DNA from: Polytrichum commune
Taxonomy: Eukaryota > Streptophyta > Polytrichopsida > Polytrichales > Polytrichaceae
Direction of reading: 5' to 3'
Assembly: GCA_950295325.1 (NCBI GenBank)
Contig: OX485803.1
Span: 38,705,554 to 38,769,553, forward strand
Length of the DNA: 64,000 nucleotides
Part shown: positions 43,451 through 56,600 of the stretch, in pieces
How the letters are laid out: each line of letters opens with the position of its first letter
Position numbering within the stretch: the stretch's first letter is position 1
Program-made: the position numbers and the translations under genes
Notes under the pieces: generated by a model
Seen by the model: the letters and a program-made list of their open reading frames with translations, nothing else
What the model was told of the DNA's origin: nothing
The model's database searches: none

Positions 43451-44590
43451 AAACCCCTCATAGCTCTTCAATAAGGACATGTCGGCGCATGGTGGCTTCA
43501 AGACTTGGCGTAAAACGATGCCAAGGCCATGGCGATTTGCGAGACCACCTTCTTCTTCAATCACATAATCATCAAGCGTGTGACGTCGTCCGAATTTTGG
43601 GCAGGATTGGTTTTGCGTGCACTTTGCCTAGCTAGCTATGGTGGGGTTGGCATCATGTGACGTGAGATGGGGAATACTATTTTATTTTGGACTGCAAAAG
43701 AATCTATGTTTTTGTGTGCGGAGTGGAATGGGTATCCATCAACTGCCCAGCTAATAAACTAGCTAGCTACTACTGCAAGGGCATCATGTCATCACTACTG
43801 CATCCCCACACGAAAGAGAGGAAGAAAATAATGTGAGAGCTAGCTAGGGAGGCCGGGCTTGCAATAATCCCCATTGACCAACTCATGCCCAAACATGAGT
43901 CCCCTTTTTGAGGGGACTTGAGAAAAGCGATTCGACTTTCCATTGCTCTCAAGCTATTCAAAAGGACGCATGGATGGCAAGGAAGCAAGCAAACAAGTGA
44001 ATTGGATTTGTGTTTTTCAAAACATCCATACTGGCGATGATTATTGAAGTGACGAAGCCACATGTATGGATGTTAATGTAAGTTGTCATCCAGTTGTGTG
44101 CACATTCATCCAAGAGTTGGCGATTTCGTTGTGTTTGTATGGTTTTTGGTAGTTTCGTGGCGATCGAATGGATGAAATTGATCGAAAATTATATTATTTT
44201 CTATATCTAGCATCGCAGTGTGGCAATATATCGCCGAAACAAAAGATGTTGATGGGAAGTATCCAAAAATGGATTCATGTATACTTTCCCTCCAGTGGGC
44301 TTTCTGAGACCCAATATATGTAGGGTCCGGAATGAATCACTCCCAAACATAACAGTCTTTACTTGTGCTATTAAGCCTTGTGGGCTGAAAATTTTGTGGA
44401 CAATGATTCTCACTTTGAGAATCAACACACATGCACTTGTGGTAATCATAATTAAATCAAGGGAGGTCCAAGTTTTGTTGATGCTTCATCATACGTTTGC
44501 TGATGCAACACAAGTTTCGTTCTGTTACAAATCTCATTGGTAGGAGAAGTTGGGAAACATGGGAAACAAACCGAACAACACACACGTACC
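43451..44590. other. Intergenic tract, no gene seen
   Basis: No gene recognised. A small perfect hairpin GTCCCC-TTTTTG-AGGGGAC sits at about 43900-43919. The stretch about 44380-44590 is related to 55755-55965 (shared AATCAACACACATG, TTGTTGATGCTT, AACACA[A/C]GTTTCGTT), another dispersed-repeat pair. Confidence 0.45.
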
Positions 44591-44593
44591 TTA

Positions 44594-44873
44594 GGGTCGC
44601 TTCACTCATGGGACTAAAGGCGTGTGACCACTGCATTCTAAACTCGGCCATTGGTCAAGAAGGCCGAGACCATCCAAATTCGTTCCACACAAGAAGGGTG
44701 AAGGCCTAAGGGTCCAAAGAAATTATCACGAATGAGAAGCCTACACGGATTCCTACATGGCAAACCATGGCACAGTCAAGAGCCTTAGACAATTGGTACG
44801 ACCTTTTCAATGAGAGTCAAGAGCCCCCACAATTACACGGTCACAACCCCTTGGCTTTTGTGTGAAGTGGCGC
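44594..44873. mobile_element. Tourist-like MITE, 280 bp
   Basis: Ends GGGTCGCTTCACTCATG and GTGTGAAGTGGCGC lie between TTA trinucleotides (44591-44593 and 44874-44876). The interior contains one copy of the sequence that is amplified eight-fold at 26586-27805 (GAAGGGTGAAGGCCTAAGGG, GATTCCTACATGGCAAACCATG). It then continues into CAATTGGTACGACCTTTTCA and GAGTCAAGAGCCCCCACAAT, which match the right edge of the array. This copy links the array to an ordinary MITE. Confidence 0.82.
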
Positions 44874-44977
44874 TTAGGGGTACCAAAGTACCCACACATG
44901 CCAAGCACGTTCAACTCAACACATGAGCTCCCTCCAACCTCTGAAAGGTGTTGCGAATAGAGGGTTGTGAACGTTCA

Positions 44978-45304
44978 GGTTGTGGGTTCTATTCCCCATG
45001 CCGGTGTGGTGCTCACCACCTTAGTCCACCCAACTATGGTGGGGGGGGGGGTCCTTGGACCTTGTTGTTGTATGGGTACCTCAAAGCCCTTTGGGGGGAT
45101 ACCATGTCCGGTATCTTCAAGACACTAGTGGCTAGCTAGGAACTTGTATAGTGTCTACTATAGTGTCCATCCTCGAAAGGGGAGAGTAGTATTTGTCCCA
45201 ATGTCCCCTTGTCCAATGGGCATCGGGTCATTGGCATTACGAACGGACACTTTACTCACGCCAGCCCCTTGCTTGAAAGGGGTTGGAGTTTCTATCTATC
45301 TATA
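44978..45304 (+). mobile_element. SINE-like retroposon with (TATC)n tail
   Basis: A 327-bp element bounded by identical TGTGAACGTTCA at 44966-44977 and 45305-45316. It begins GGTTGTGGGTTCTATTCCCC, with a degenerate B-box-like GGTTCTATTCC, and ends GGAGTTTCTATCTATCTATA. Co-linear with 40529-40839 apart from small indels, including a G-tract near 45040. The duplication is still perfect, so the insertion is comparatively recent. Confidence 0.88.
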
Positions 45305-45316
45305 TGTGAACGTTCA

Positions 45317-46372
45317 TTCATCTTCACATGCAATAAAATGGGCAGGGGCCGTTAATGTATGTAATGAAGGCACTAAATAAGACCCTGCCCTGCCCTCCCC
45401 TTCTCTTTCTCATCTCTACCAGTGTTCTCTATTAGTGTTCATGGCTTCTTGTTGGACATGATGAGTGATCATTCCGGTGTTGAAATAATAACTTATCTCT
45501 CTTTGTCCACATCTCAATAATCTTGGTATTCATGCCCTCCCTCCCGCTCCAAGTCCTTGCTCTCTCTTTTCATCCACACTCCTCCGATCCCTCCAACCTT
45601 TGGTGCATGGGTTTGAGCTTTTGGGTGGCCGCCTTGTTAATAATTTGCGAAGGCTGCCTCGCCCCAAGCACAAGTGTCAATTTGGCATATATACCACCAT
45701 CTATAGGCGCGACTCATCATCATTCAATGGTCAAAAGCCTTCCATGCATGTGGGAGGACCCACCTTCACATGATTAAAACAAACACAATCGTTGTAAGTC
45801 ACTATCTCAAACTATGTAGGTGTTGTGAATAGAGATTGGGATTTGTGGTATTAGGGTTTCAAGACCTATTACGCACTCGAAGAAACCAAACATTGGTCAC
45901 TCTTCTTCATTTGATACATGTGTTTGAGGGGTACATATGGGAAGGCTTGTCGTTAAGAATGGACATTAAAAATACATATGTGATGATGAGATAGGAAAAT
46001 ATGCCCAACATGTGGATACAAAATTAGGTTCAATATTGTTCACGCATGGAAAGGCAATAATCTTCTAGGGCACTCTTATTCTCGTCATGTCTGATTTGAG
46101 ATTACATGTAGATTTATATATTCACGTTATGATCTTTTGAATCACAATACTTGGACGGCTAAACATTTGTGTGAACAATCCTAATTTTAGAACATTGTCA
46201 TCTGTATGGTCATATCCCCCATTAGAGATACAAATTTTCTTTGACAACTTGTGGTACTGGGATGAACTTTTCGAGGCAATTTTGGGTAGATTCTTCTTCA
46301 ATAGGTTGAATTAGGATGGGGTTCTTGTGAGACATGAAAGAAAGATCGATAAGTGGATACATCCATGAGCTT
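45317..46372. other. Intergenic tract, no gene seen
   Basis: No gene recognised. The plus-strand ORF 45523-45777 has no family resemblance. The rest is AT-rich, non-repetitive sequence. Confidence 0.45.
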
Positions 46373-46375
46373 CAA

Positions 46376-46703
46376 GGCCACTTCACACACGAGCCAAGGG
46401 CCGCGACCATGTAATTGTGAGGGCCCTTGATTCTCATTCAAAGGTTGTAACGCTGACATGGTATGTCATAATTTATGTCAAGCCTACCTTTTGCGGTGGC
46501 TTGACACAAATTCCGGCATACCATGAAACATGATTTATCAATTGCCATCTAATGTAGATTTTTCATCTATGATAATTTCTTTGGACCCTTAGGTCTTCAC
46601 CTTTTAGTGTGAAGTGAACTTGGACGGTATAAGTTTTTTCGACCAATGAGAGATCTTAGATTGTTATGGCCACGAGCCTTTAGTCTCATGTGTGAAATGA
46701 CCC
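46376..46703. mobile_element. Tourist-like MITE, 328 bp, single-core form
   Basis: Ends GGCCACTTCACACACGAGCC and CTCATGTGTGAAATGACCC; flanks CAA and TAA suggest a mutated TAA target duplication. The interior holds a palindrome (CATGGTATGTCATAATTTAT and its imperfect inverse, about 46458-46525). It also holds one copy, on the opposite strand, of the block amplified at 26586-27805 (TTCACCTTTTAGTGTGAAGT, GACCAATGAGAGATCTTA). Confidence 0.8.
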
Positions 46704-46706
46704 TAA

Positions 46707-49700
46707 TGTGTTGGGCACATGACCCATCTTTGTTGCCCTGCAATCGTTTTTAATCGTTGGGGAGGCAAGGTAGCCAAGCAAAAGGCTATACAAAGAATAA
46801 AAAAAATAAACGGCTACTACCAAGACAAGTCACCACACATGATGTAGAAAACATTAAAAATGCAATTTGCATTTTACCCCAACACATTAAACATATTGCT
46901 TATGTTTTACCCAACAATAACCAACTTTTTAAATCAAATTATTATTATTATTGCATTCACACATATATATATATATATATAATATTATTGCAGTCCAAGT
47001 CTTCAAGGGTTGCCCGAGTTGTGGAAGCCCAAGCCATGTCGTCCATCCCTTGAGTTGTTGATTGTCATGTGCCGCTTTGAGTCCATGAAACCGACCCATT
47101 TGGCTCTTGAAGTTGCCTTGGGAAGTGGCATGAAAAGCTTGGCCAATTTGTGACTTAAAGGCCTTTGTATGGTCGAATGAGACACAATTATGTGCTTGGA
47201 ATGGAGCACGACCTAGAACTATACTCTAGTGGGAACACTATCCTATGCATAGACTTTCCATGTGCCTACCCTCCTGCAAGTGAAACAAATTTTTGAGTCG
47301 GTGAAGCTTTGGACGGGTTCTCGTAACATGAAAATCCATTTATTTTGAGTAGCCTAGCTAGGGAGGTTCACATTTGAGGGAGTATTTTTGTCTTGTTGTC
47401 AAACATGCGGATAGGAATGTTGTCGTCATCCCATCTACCAATTTTTGAATGTCATATGACAGTGGATTTATTGAACTTCGTAGTTCAGAAATGAAAAATG
47501 AAACAAATCCAATGAATTATAGAATAATCTTCTTGTAGTCTAATATTCAACATCCACAACTTATGGTGAATATTTAAGCATGCCACTCAAATGCATATTG
47601 ATTGAAACCTTTATATAATTAATTAATTAATTTTTCATATCAATCATGTAGTTGTTGACGAGGTTTGTTCTTATGGCCTCCCTAGATGTTGACATTTGGA
47701 AGCCATGAAAATCCCTTCAAAAGCCAACAATGCCCATTCGTTGCACCATTCTCAACCTCAAAGTCCTTGTAAACCTGTGGATGTTTCCCATATAACACAT
47801 CTACCATATGTGTATTTCAAATTAAGCATAAATAGATTACATTCTCAAATGCTTTAACTCTCTGGGATTTTATTAATTTTCTTGAAAAGATAATAAGAAC
47901 GAGCTTAAATATTATTGATACATGTATCAATAAATAAGGAAGTATTCCTAATCAAACCATACACGTTAGATTGCTTGTAGAATGTCACCTAAATCTGCCA
48001 ACTTGCTTTCAAACGGTTCACACACTACCTATGCACATGTTCATCGTGTCCACGATTTCAACATCGTCAAGGAGTGTTTGAAATGCATAATATGCAAAAC
48101 AAATCCAACTTCACGTCCCCAAAATCTAGAATATTTTGCATGAGGTGTCTAAGGTAATAGCCAACACACTTTCCTATGGAAGAGACTTGGGTCTTGATCC
48201 AAGAAACTCGGGGTTCACAACACCACTCAACAACCTTCTTTTCATACTCAAGATCACACGCATACTCAAATCTTGATCTCTGAAGACAAAAGAGCTGGAA
48301 GTCCTCGTATTAGGTGAAAAAAGTGATGCCACGTTAACACCGCTACACTCTTTCATACCTTGGACATGGACCTTAATATAAACCCCTCGAGTCAAAATAA
48401 AAAATAAAAAACTACTTTCGACCAACAATATTACTCAACTTATTATAGATTCTTTGTTCTTGAACCCTAGTGTAACCTACCTTAGGCCACCTAGGTCTAA
48501 AACATCATAAATGTTGAGCAAAAACTTGCGAAGCTTACTCAAGCATACGGTTGGTCTCCGTATGCATTAAAAGCCCAAAGAAAAGTTAAGCCGATCCAAG
48601 TCCATATACGGAGTTGAAGTTCACTCATTGTCGTGCTTCATACTCGATCGAGGTGCAGAGTGTGATATAAATGTGTGTGGAATGCAATCATTAGGATTAT
48701 ATATTTGACGCTTGCATTGCAACCATTTGTTACTACTACTAGCTACTACTACTTGAAACTACCAATAAGTTAAGTGACACTAGGCCCCTATTCCACAAAG
48801 GCGGTGAAGTTTGAACGCCACAATATATAAGTTACTCCTCGTGTATGTCGCAACCATCAATGAATGACAATTGATGGGGGCTTTAACAAACTCATATTTT
48901 AGTGCGAAGAATGCTCCATGGTATATACGTATGCCAATCATCATTGGCTCTCATTGGATGGCTATACTATATATACACGTAAAGAACCAAGATGAATGAA
49001 CAATTGGGGTGCATCGAATTAATGCTTGTACATAAAACATGACAAGGTTTTGACATGTGTTTGATATATAAATAGAAAGGTGGTATGATTAAAGAGATGT
49101 TGTCTTATAGAAGCAACATGCGAATCTCGGCTTGGAAGGACAAGAGTCTTACTCTGGGTTTCTTGTCTTAACTGAAATATTCCCAAATCGCTTAGAAATG
49201 TTCATCCCCATTCACAAGCTCATGAAAGAAAATGTGTGTCTCTAGTGTTAAATTCGATTTGTTCACGCGAAATGTTAAGTATCCATGCATCTCAAATCAT
49301 ACTTGATCATAATGTCAACATGTGCATTGGGATGATCAAGTTGAACTGGTTGTCTCCACCAAAAAAAAACCTTCTTGACTTTTCAAGGTCGCCATAGTTA
49401 CTCATGGGAGTCGCAATTTTGCAGTTTTCCTCCTTTGTGGTTATCATTCCTTTATTCTCTTGCAATCATTGCCGAGGCTCCTTTGTACCATATAAATGAG
49501 AGCAAATTTTTGACTTTAATCATTTACAAAACTTATTGGAGTGTACAATACATTTGGGTCAAAATAAGCTAGTTTTTCTTAAGTATTGAATTCCTCGGTG
49601 ACTTAGGCATCTCACATGAACTATCTATAAGTCTCAGCTCGTCAATCTAGAGTTGTATGTTGAACTTTCAACACTTCATGCATTATTTGAAGATGTTTTA

Positions 49701-50435
49701 TTTTTGGACATGATGAACACGTCCATTGCAAGTTTGTAATTTTTTTGGAAGGAGGTTTGTGTTGTCAAGTAGTAATTTAAATCTACTTGTATTCCATTAG
49801 GTATTGTCGTATACATATATTTTACATATTTTATGAATATTGCTTCATCTGCAAAACAATCATGATATTGGGCAGAGGTTGTCTATAATTTCTTCAAGTT
49901 TGAAACAACAATTCTTTAGTTTGCTAAAATACAAAATTGGATTACAAAAACTTTTTTTTACCTAATTTAATCATGTCTAGTGTAGTCTTATGTTCTTAAC
50001 AAAAAAACCACATTGACTATAGTTCTTAAAGGTAAAGGATGCAAACACATTCTTACAAATGTATTTTTATGCATGAAGATACACAATTCCATCTATTTAC
50101 TCGTTTATTTCTATCCAATATTTGTCAACTTTATCCTCTTTTAAGCATATATTGTGAGTGCCATGATTGCTTTATCTATATGAAAAACAAATAGCTTGCT
50201 ACTAAACCATGATTTTTAAAAATTAAGGATATATTGTTACTTTCTACCATGTAGAAAAATGCCAATTGGCCCACAATGGCCAAAACAAACCATTTGTTTG
50301 CTTGTATCTGGTTAAATTTAGACATGTGAATAGCACAAAAATGTGAAACCATTCCAAAGAGCTCCAATTGAATTAAAATAATCACAAAATTGTTGTGTCA
50401 ATCTAAAAGGCGTTTTATACGCTCCACGCAAATAT
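46707..50435. other. Long AT-rich tract, no gene seen
   Basis: About 3.7 kb without a recognisable gene or delimited element. It includes an ATT repeat and a TA repeat (about 46938-46984), and AATT repeats near 47618-47632. The minus-strand ORF 48428-48174 and the plus-strand ORF 49375-49572 show no family resemblance. Confidence 0.5.
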
Positions 50436-50439
50436 CCGA

Positions 50440-52030
50440 ATTCCTACAAAAAAATCCCCCCACTCACTCCTCCCCTCATGCACCTGATACCCAAACACAT
50501 CCCCCCCCCCCCCCCGACACACACATTCACACATACCACCCACCAAAATTTCCAAAGCATGCATACAACCCAACCACCTTGCTACATTTCTCAACTACAC
50601 TTCGTAGTCGTCCACCAACATCCTCCCACTGCACTTCTTACCCTCCCAATCCTACTACACTAATGGCTCATTTACACCCCCCAAATGAAGAAGACTATGG
50701 CAACATCACAAGAGCCATAGCATACGATGGATCTTCATTAATTCACATAGTTGCATGACTACCCGGGTACCCAAACATCCTCCAAGCAAAATTTTATGTA
50801 CTACCACTCACCATGTAACAAACCAAAACACTCGCCACAAACATATTTACATCCACAGATAGTCTAAATAACATATACTTACTCCTCAACCACACCAGAA
50901 ACCCATCCTCCCAATAAAACCATCCGGACAAACTCCTCGTCGCAAACATAACCTCCCACCATAACACCACCATCCATAAAGTTAGAGCCCACACAAACAT
51001 TGTTGGCAACAATGAAGTCGACAAATTGGCCAAAAAGAGAGATGAGGAACACCATATCTTGGATGTCCCCTTCCACCTCATTAGACATCAATATTTGTCC
51101 ATCAATCCCACCCCCCCCCAACCTCCACACAATCTGCAACCTTAAAAGCTATCTTGACATAGAATATGAAAGCACACTCGTATCCCATGCAAAAAACACA
51201 ATACCAAATGTAAACAAAGGGCTCGCCAACACCGACATCCACCTAAAATGGTCCATCTATTGTGGGATGCCCCCTAGGTTATAGATGCACAAATCATGTA
51301 AGTTCAAAAATTCTGCCATGGCAAATACCTCAATAACTACCAAAGGAAACACATCTTCAAATAAGACATACCCTCAACATGCAATTTATGACCTTCTCAA
51401 CAAAAATGACACATGCCTTCACTTATTGTCATGTTGCATGAACAAACGCATAAACAACCTAAAGACCAATTGACATAAGTAAGTGGTTCACACACTAGCA
51501 AGCATGTTGTTAGCCTACCCCACAACAAGATGCTTCACATCCATCAAAGCCAAAAAAATCAATAACTACACATATGAAAACACTATACCTTTGTGGTTGC
51601 TCCCCTGCACATGCTACTTACCAAGATGTAATTGCCTAGCCCAATTAGACCAAATATATTTTTCCTACTTGATTACCCCACCAACAACCATACCAACCTT
51701 TACACCCAATCCATCAAAGTACAAATCATTAAAGTCACATATTGTAATAATAGATTCCCCACATAAGCTGCAACTCGAAAAATAAACAATTGCGCCAGTC
51801 TTAACCCAATTGTATCCCAATTGGGATGGGAAGTACTACCACCCATCATTATCACGATGGGGATAAGGGGTACTATACACACAACCTGCATTAAAAGCCT
51901 CCAAAACTTATTAGTCCTCACCCCCAAAATCCATAGATTAATGGGAAATTTCTTACAAATTGCCATATATTATCTAACAAGCATTATCCTAAACAAAAGA
52001 AAACTAGGAAAAAAACAAGCCCTAACCCCA
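50440..52030. other. Strand-asymmetric tract, A/C-rich on plus strand
   Basis: For about 1.6 kb the plus strand is rich in A and C and poor in G. It starts with CCCACTCACTCC-type sequence and a C-tract at about 50503-50516 and continues through several A/C-rich ORFs (plus 50390-50758, 51285-51473, 51483-51785, 51821-52039) and G/T-rich ORFs on the minus strand (51139-50879). I recognise no protein in either direction. The uniform skew suggests a single inserted unit rather than mosaic DNA, but no termini were found. Confidence 0.4.
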
Positions 52031-52039
52031 CTGGATTGA

Positions 52040-52686
52040 ATGTCATACTCACACCAACATGATAAATAGATTATGATATTAAAGGACTAACGATAACCAA
52101 TGGTTCACCTATAAAAATGAGAACTAAGCCACCCCCCCCCCAACCCATGTTCACACGGACATGGGTAGGAGAAGGTGAATGGACAACACACGTTAGTGTA
52201 AAAACCATTGATGTTCCTTTTTCTTTGTCTTTCTTTGCATATGTGTGTAGGCTCTAGCCTCGATGATCTTACATCAACCCAAACCAGTTGCACTTTATTG
52301 TCCTCACTAATCAACGTTAAATGTATGATTCTATCAATTTACCTTCATGATAATAAAAGTATGCTTATGGCAAATACTTCAACATAACATTATACTTGAC
52401 CTATAAGATGGAAGTTGGTTTGGTAGTGCGCCTCGAATCCAACCCAACATTGTTGGGACTATGGAGTAACTTGCATGCCGGCCAAGCCTATTTAAAATTT
52501 ATCAAAATCTAATTTTCATATTAGTTGGTTGCATAACCCCAGGCATTCCCCATTTGCATGTTCACCATTGCAGGGTGCACAATACTCATGTTGAATATTG
52601 GTCAATTTGCAAGGGTGACCCAATATAAGTAAGAGAAGAATTCTTCTTCCAAACTTTTTAACACTGGGGAGGCATCACCTTGATGC
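52040..52686. other. Intergenic tract, no gene seen
   Basis: No gene recognised. A C-tract lies at about 52132-52141. Confidence 0.5.
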
Positions 52687-52689
52687 TAA

Positions 52690-53025
52690 GAGCCACTTCG
52701 CACACGAGCTAGAAGCCATGACCATATGATTGTGAGGGCCCTTGACTCTCATCCAAAGGCCATATCGAGTGTTTAATTGACATCCTCTGCTAGAATTTGT
52801 GTCACAACCACCTCTTGTAGGTGGGCCTAAGGCAAATTCCAACAGACCATGAAACATTCTCTATCATCTACCATGTAGATGTTTCATCCATAATATCTTA
52901 TTTGCGCCCTTAGGCCTTCACCTTCTAATGTGAAGTGAGGTTGGATGGTCTCAACATTCTTGACTGACGAGAGATTTTTCGAATGCAACAGTCACGGGCC
53001 TTTACTCTCATGTGTGAAGTGACCC
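52690..53025. mobile_element. Tourist-like MITE, 336 bp
   Basis: Ends GAGCCACTTCGCACACGAGC and CTCATGTGTGAAGTGACCC are flanked by identical TAA at 52687-52689 and 53026-53028, the target duplication expected of PIF/Harbinger elements. Co-linear with the copy at 46376-46703, including GAGGGCCCTTGACTCTCATC and the GGCCTTCACCTTCTAATGTG block related to the 158-bp array unit. Confidence 0.88.
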
Positions 53026-53028
53026 TAA

Positions 53029-53300
53029 GTGATGTTATGAAACGTAATGTTACAAGTATATCACCAAAACAATGTTCATCGTACAATGTCAACGCCCCTT
53101 GACTTCCATAACATTACTTAACACACAACTCTCGTTCCATTGGCCCTCATAATATAACGGCAAGAGGAGTAATGTTATGTCGTTGTGCCTTAAAAGTAAC
53201 ATGAAAAAAAAATTATTAGGGGGAGGACATAATATTATTCAGATCCATAACAATGTTATGAGGGACTGACATTATTCCACATAATATTCTTATTTATTCC
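53029..53300. repeat. Inverted-repeat-rich tract related to 39487-39640
   Basis: Contains several TAATGTTATG / CATAACATTA blocks in both orientations, and an arm (CATAACATTACTTAACACAC, GGCCCTCATAATATAACGG) similar to the foldback element at 39487. The boundaries are not clear. Confidence 0.4.
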
Positions 53301-53423
53301 CACATTTAATCTTACATCACACAATTATGGACCTGAACATTGTTGGGGGGGGGGGGAGTCAAGACAACATTGTGGATGGCACTAGGGCCAATGGGGATCC
53401 GGGATTAAACTTCAAACTTTACC

Positions 53424-53625
53424 CTTTTTTTTCTTTTTTCTTTTTCTTTTGAGACAGAAGGTCGACAGGTCAGCGCCAGAACACAGGAGACAATTGACCA
53501 CTTGACAAGTTTTCTGGCAAGTAGAGAGGAGATTTCACAGCCGGGATTCGAACCGCCAACCTTTTCCTTGAGATTTGGGTATCTCTCCACCATCATCCAG
53601 TAGTCGAAGGTCATCTCGGACCATT
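53424..53625 (-). mobile_element. tRNA-derived SINE
   Basis: On the minus strand the head contains an A-box-like TGGATGATGGTGG and a good B box, GGTTCGAATCC, about 50 bp apart. A ~100-bp tRNA-unrelated body follows (TTGTCAAGTGGTCAATTGTC, GGCGCTGACCTGTCGACC). It ends in an A-rich tail, AAAAGAAAAAGAAAAAAG (plus 53424-53450). This head-body-tail order is that of plant tRNA-derived SINEs. The 5' boundary is approximate and no target duplication was identified. The minus-strand ORF across it is incidental. Confidence 0.7.
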
Positions 53626-56600
53626 CACCCAAGGTATCTTGCAAGGCCGGAAATTTGGAGTTGTGGACTTACCTTATTACCTTGGAGTCAAGGCTTGTGA
53701 GAGGCCTACCTAAAATATACTTGCTCCCTATGTTGACTAGAAGCTATTCAATTGGGCCTCACAACATATGTATTGAATATCACGTTTTAAACTAAATATG
53801 GAACATGCATGTTGTGCTTTCCTCAACGGAAAATAGAATAAGGAACATTATTATATTTAATGAAGGTGTCTACTACATACTCAACTCAAGTGTAAACTAT
53901 AATGTATGTTCCTAAAGTGGGTATTTAGTAGCTAGTAAAGGTGTCCCTAACCCTATATAGAATTTGGAGTTGAGTGCCTTCTTTAGTTGTTGCATGAATA
54001 GCATTTTGGCTTCCGTGGACTAAATTTGGTCCGAATTTGGAGGGCCGCCTTCTTATTAAATTGGTCCATTCTTTTCTTTATTATGTCAGGCCACACTTTA
54101 TTAGCCTAAGGGGATGGATGAGTCCTTGCCACGTTGTGCTCTCCTAAATGGATGTTGGATGGATGAATCAATGGATTTGGGGGGGGGGGGGGGGTCCAAG
54201 ATTGTCATGGCTAAAGTTCACAAGACCCCAACCTCAGTTAAGTGTCTGTCCTATTAGATGACACTTATCTAAGTACCTATGCAGTCAATGATCGAATGTA
54301 TCCAATATAACTTGCATGGGGGGTAAGGTAGATGAAGCTAATGTGGACACCTTTGGCTATGTGGAATCATCCAGCCGATGGATTTAAATAGTAAAATCTT
54401 GAACATGGTAGTAATTGCAAGTCATGACCAAAGAATTTGAAATTGTTGAAATCAGAGTTGAGGAAGGTGTTGATCTAGGCTCTGGAATCAAAGATATGTT
54501 TCCTTGCCGATCTGGTGTTACAAGAGGGGGGGTGGGGGGGGGGGGGGACGACTCTTTTATTGATCAATGTTGTGTAAGTGGATGACATCATGAGCATGTT
54601 CTACATGGGTCATTTGCCAATGAAAATCCAAGTTTAATACCAATATCAGTTATGTCGTGTCTCTAAAGTGGTCACATGTGTGATAAAATGTTGCCAAATT
54701 GGCTTTTCGTTATAGAATACCCATAATACAAGTTGGTCAGCACTCACAACCACATGTCGCCTCCTGATTTGCCCACCTCGCGCACAAAAATCAAGCACGT
54801 CATAGCTCAATGAATAGCACTCCTAGTTATGTAGGCTAGTGGATGTAGTTTTAACTTTTGCAAAGGTGACTAACCCAAATATCACCAAGGCGGTGGTTGA
54901 ATTCACCCACCAAATTAGAGCGAATGTACTGCCAATAACGAGCCAAAAAAAGGGTGCCCAATTAAGGAAGCTAATTGAATTGGCCTCGTCTACAATACTG
55001 GCCTTGGTGTCCTTGTACATGTGAACGACTACCAAGAACAAAGACCCAACATTAAGGTATGGGGTGTGACTATTCTCCCTCTTTATTAAGACACGCTTGG
55101 ATGCGCAAGAGAGTGTTGTATCATCCAAATGTTTTATTGCTGGTAATATGACATTTTGGCTTCATATGTCGTACTATCAAGTATTTTTAATAAAATGACT
55201 TATTTAATTTTTTTGTATACATGTGTATGAGTTGAACTAAGCGGGGAATGAGATATTGAGGGTGATAAAAATTGCAAAGGTGGACATCCAAGGCTAAGGA
55301 GCTTGGATGAAAATAAGTCAATGGATGAACATTTATATTCAAGAAATGTGCTCACAAGGTTCTCCTACATGTTCCAAAGTACTAATCACATGTGAGCCTT
55401 GAAATACATGTGGGTCCCATCACTTATGCCACATTAATTGCCTTTATTATAGGACAAATTGAATGTCGTATTATGAGCGTCATAGTCATAGTATGCAGGC
55501 ATATTAACACTAGAAAGTTTGATCGATGGGAAATGTGTTGTATAGTTGAGATGTGATATGATCAAGTGATGTAATAAGGAGGGTGGATTGTATATGGTTG
55601 CATTTCTTGATTGGACTCTTGTATTTGATTGGTGTGTTGTTCAGTGAAAATCAAAGGACAAACACCATGAAGACACATGTTTAAAGGAGATTGGACTACC
55701 TCTTGAATTCTTAAGAACCACTCCAAACTCAATAATGAACCCAATTGGAAGGACATGTGAATTCATTCAAAGAATCAACACACATGTATTTTCAATAACC
55801 ATAACTAAATCATGAGAGATTTGATTTCTTATCCAAGTGTTGTTGATGCTTTACCATAGTCTAAGATTTGTTAATGCAACACACGTTTCGTTGTGTGATT
55901 GTGTTTAGTAGAAGTTGGAGAACATCAAAAACAAATTGAATGACACCCGCATACCTTATAATTTAAGACGTGGAATGCACTACGACAAAGTGCAACATAT
56001 TGCATACTACACTCCAAGAAATCCTTTGGCAAATTTGTGTAAAATCATGCATGGAAAACTATGTTTTGGTTGATTTTCTTGAATTTAATATGCTAAATAT
56101 GATGATTGGAATCGCAATTAAAAACCTTGTGACTTGAAGGCTAGATTTTGAGATTCGTGATGAATTGTGTGAAGAAAAAAATGCTTATGAGTATGGCAAT
56201 TTTTCCACAACAATGGCATGGAACATGTAGCTCAAATTGGAGTGGTTTCCCACATGTTTGCGTAAGGTGAGCGGGCCTAACGTGATTACTCATGTTAATT
56301 GTATTGTATGTTTGGAGTATTTCAATCGTTCTATGTTTGATAGTCAACACAATTGGGGAGACTTATGTGGGCTTCTTCTCATGCTCAATGTTCAACGGAC
56401 TTTGTTCATTCACACCGATTGAAGATTAGCTCTAGAACTTGATTGGATTGATCATGGCTTTTTCATGTACATTCAAAACCCTTTGAATCCAAGTATAATG
56501 TAGCAAACAACAAAAAGTAACCAAATAAGGCATGTCTACTTCAAGTGACCAAGAATTGGATTTCTTGCATGTGTTCCATGCAAACTACTTAACAGAACCC

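Noticed and set aside
50390-50758. Proline/threonine/histidine-rich ORF
   Set aside because: Follows from the A/C-rich strand composition and a C-tract; no domain or conserved motif.
54823-55128. 101-codon hydrophobic minus-strand ORF as a membrane protein gene
   Set aside because: No recognisable family, no splice context, and an equally open ORF on the opposite strand over the same bases.
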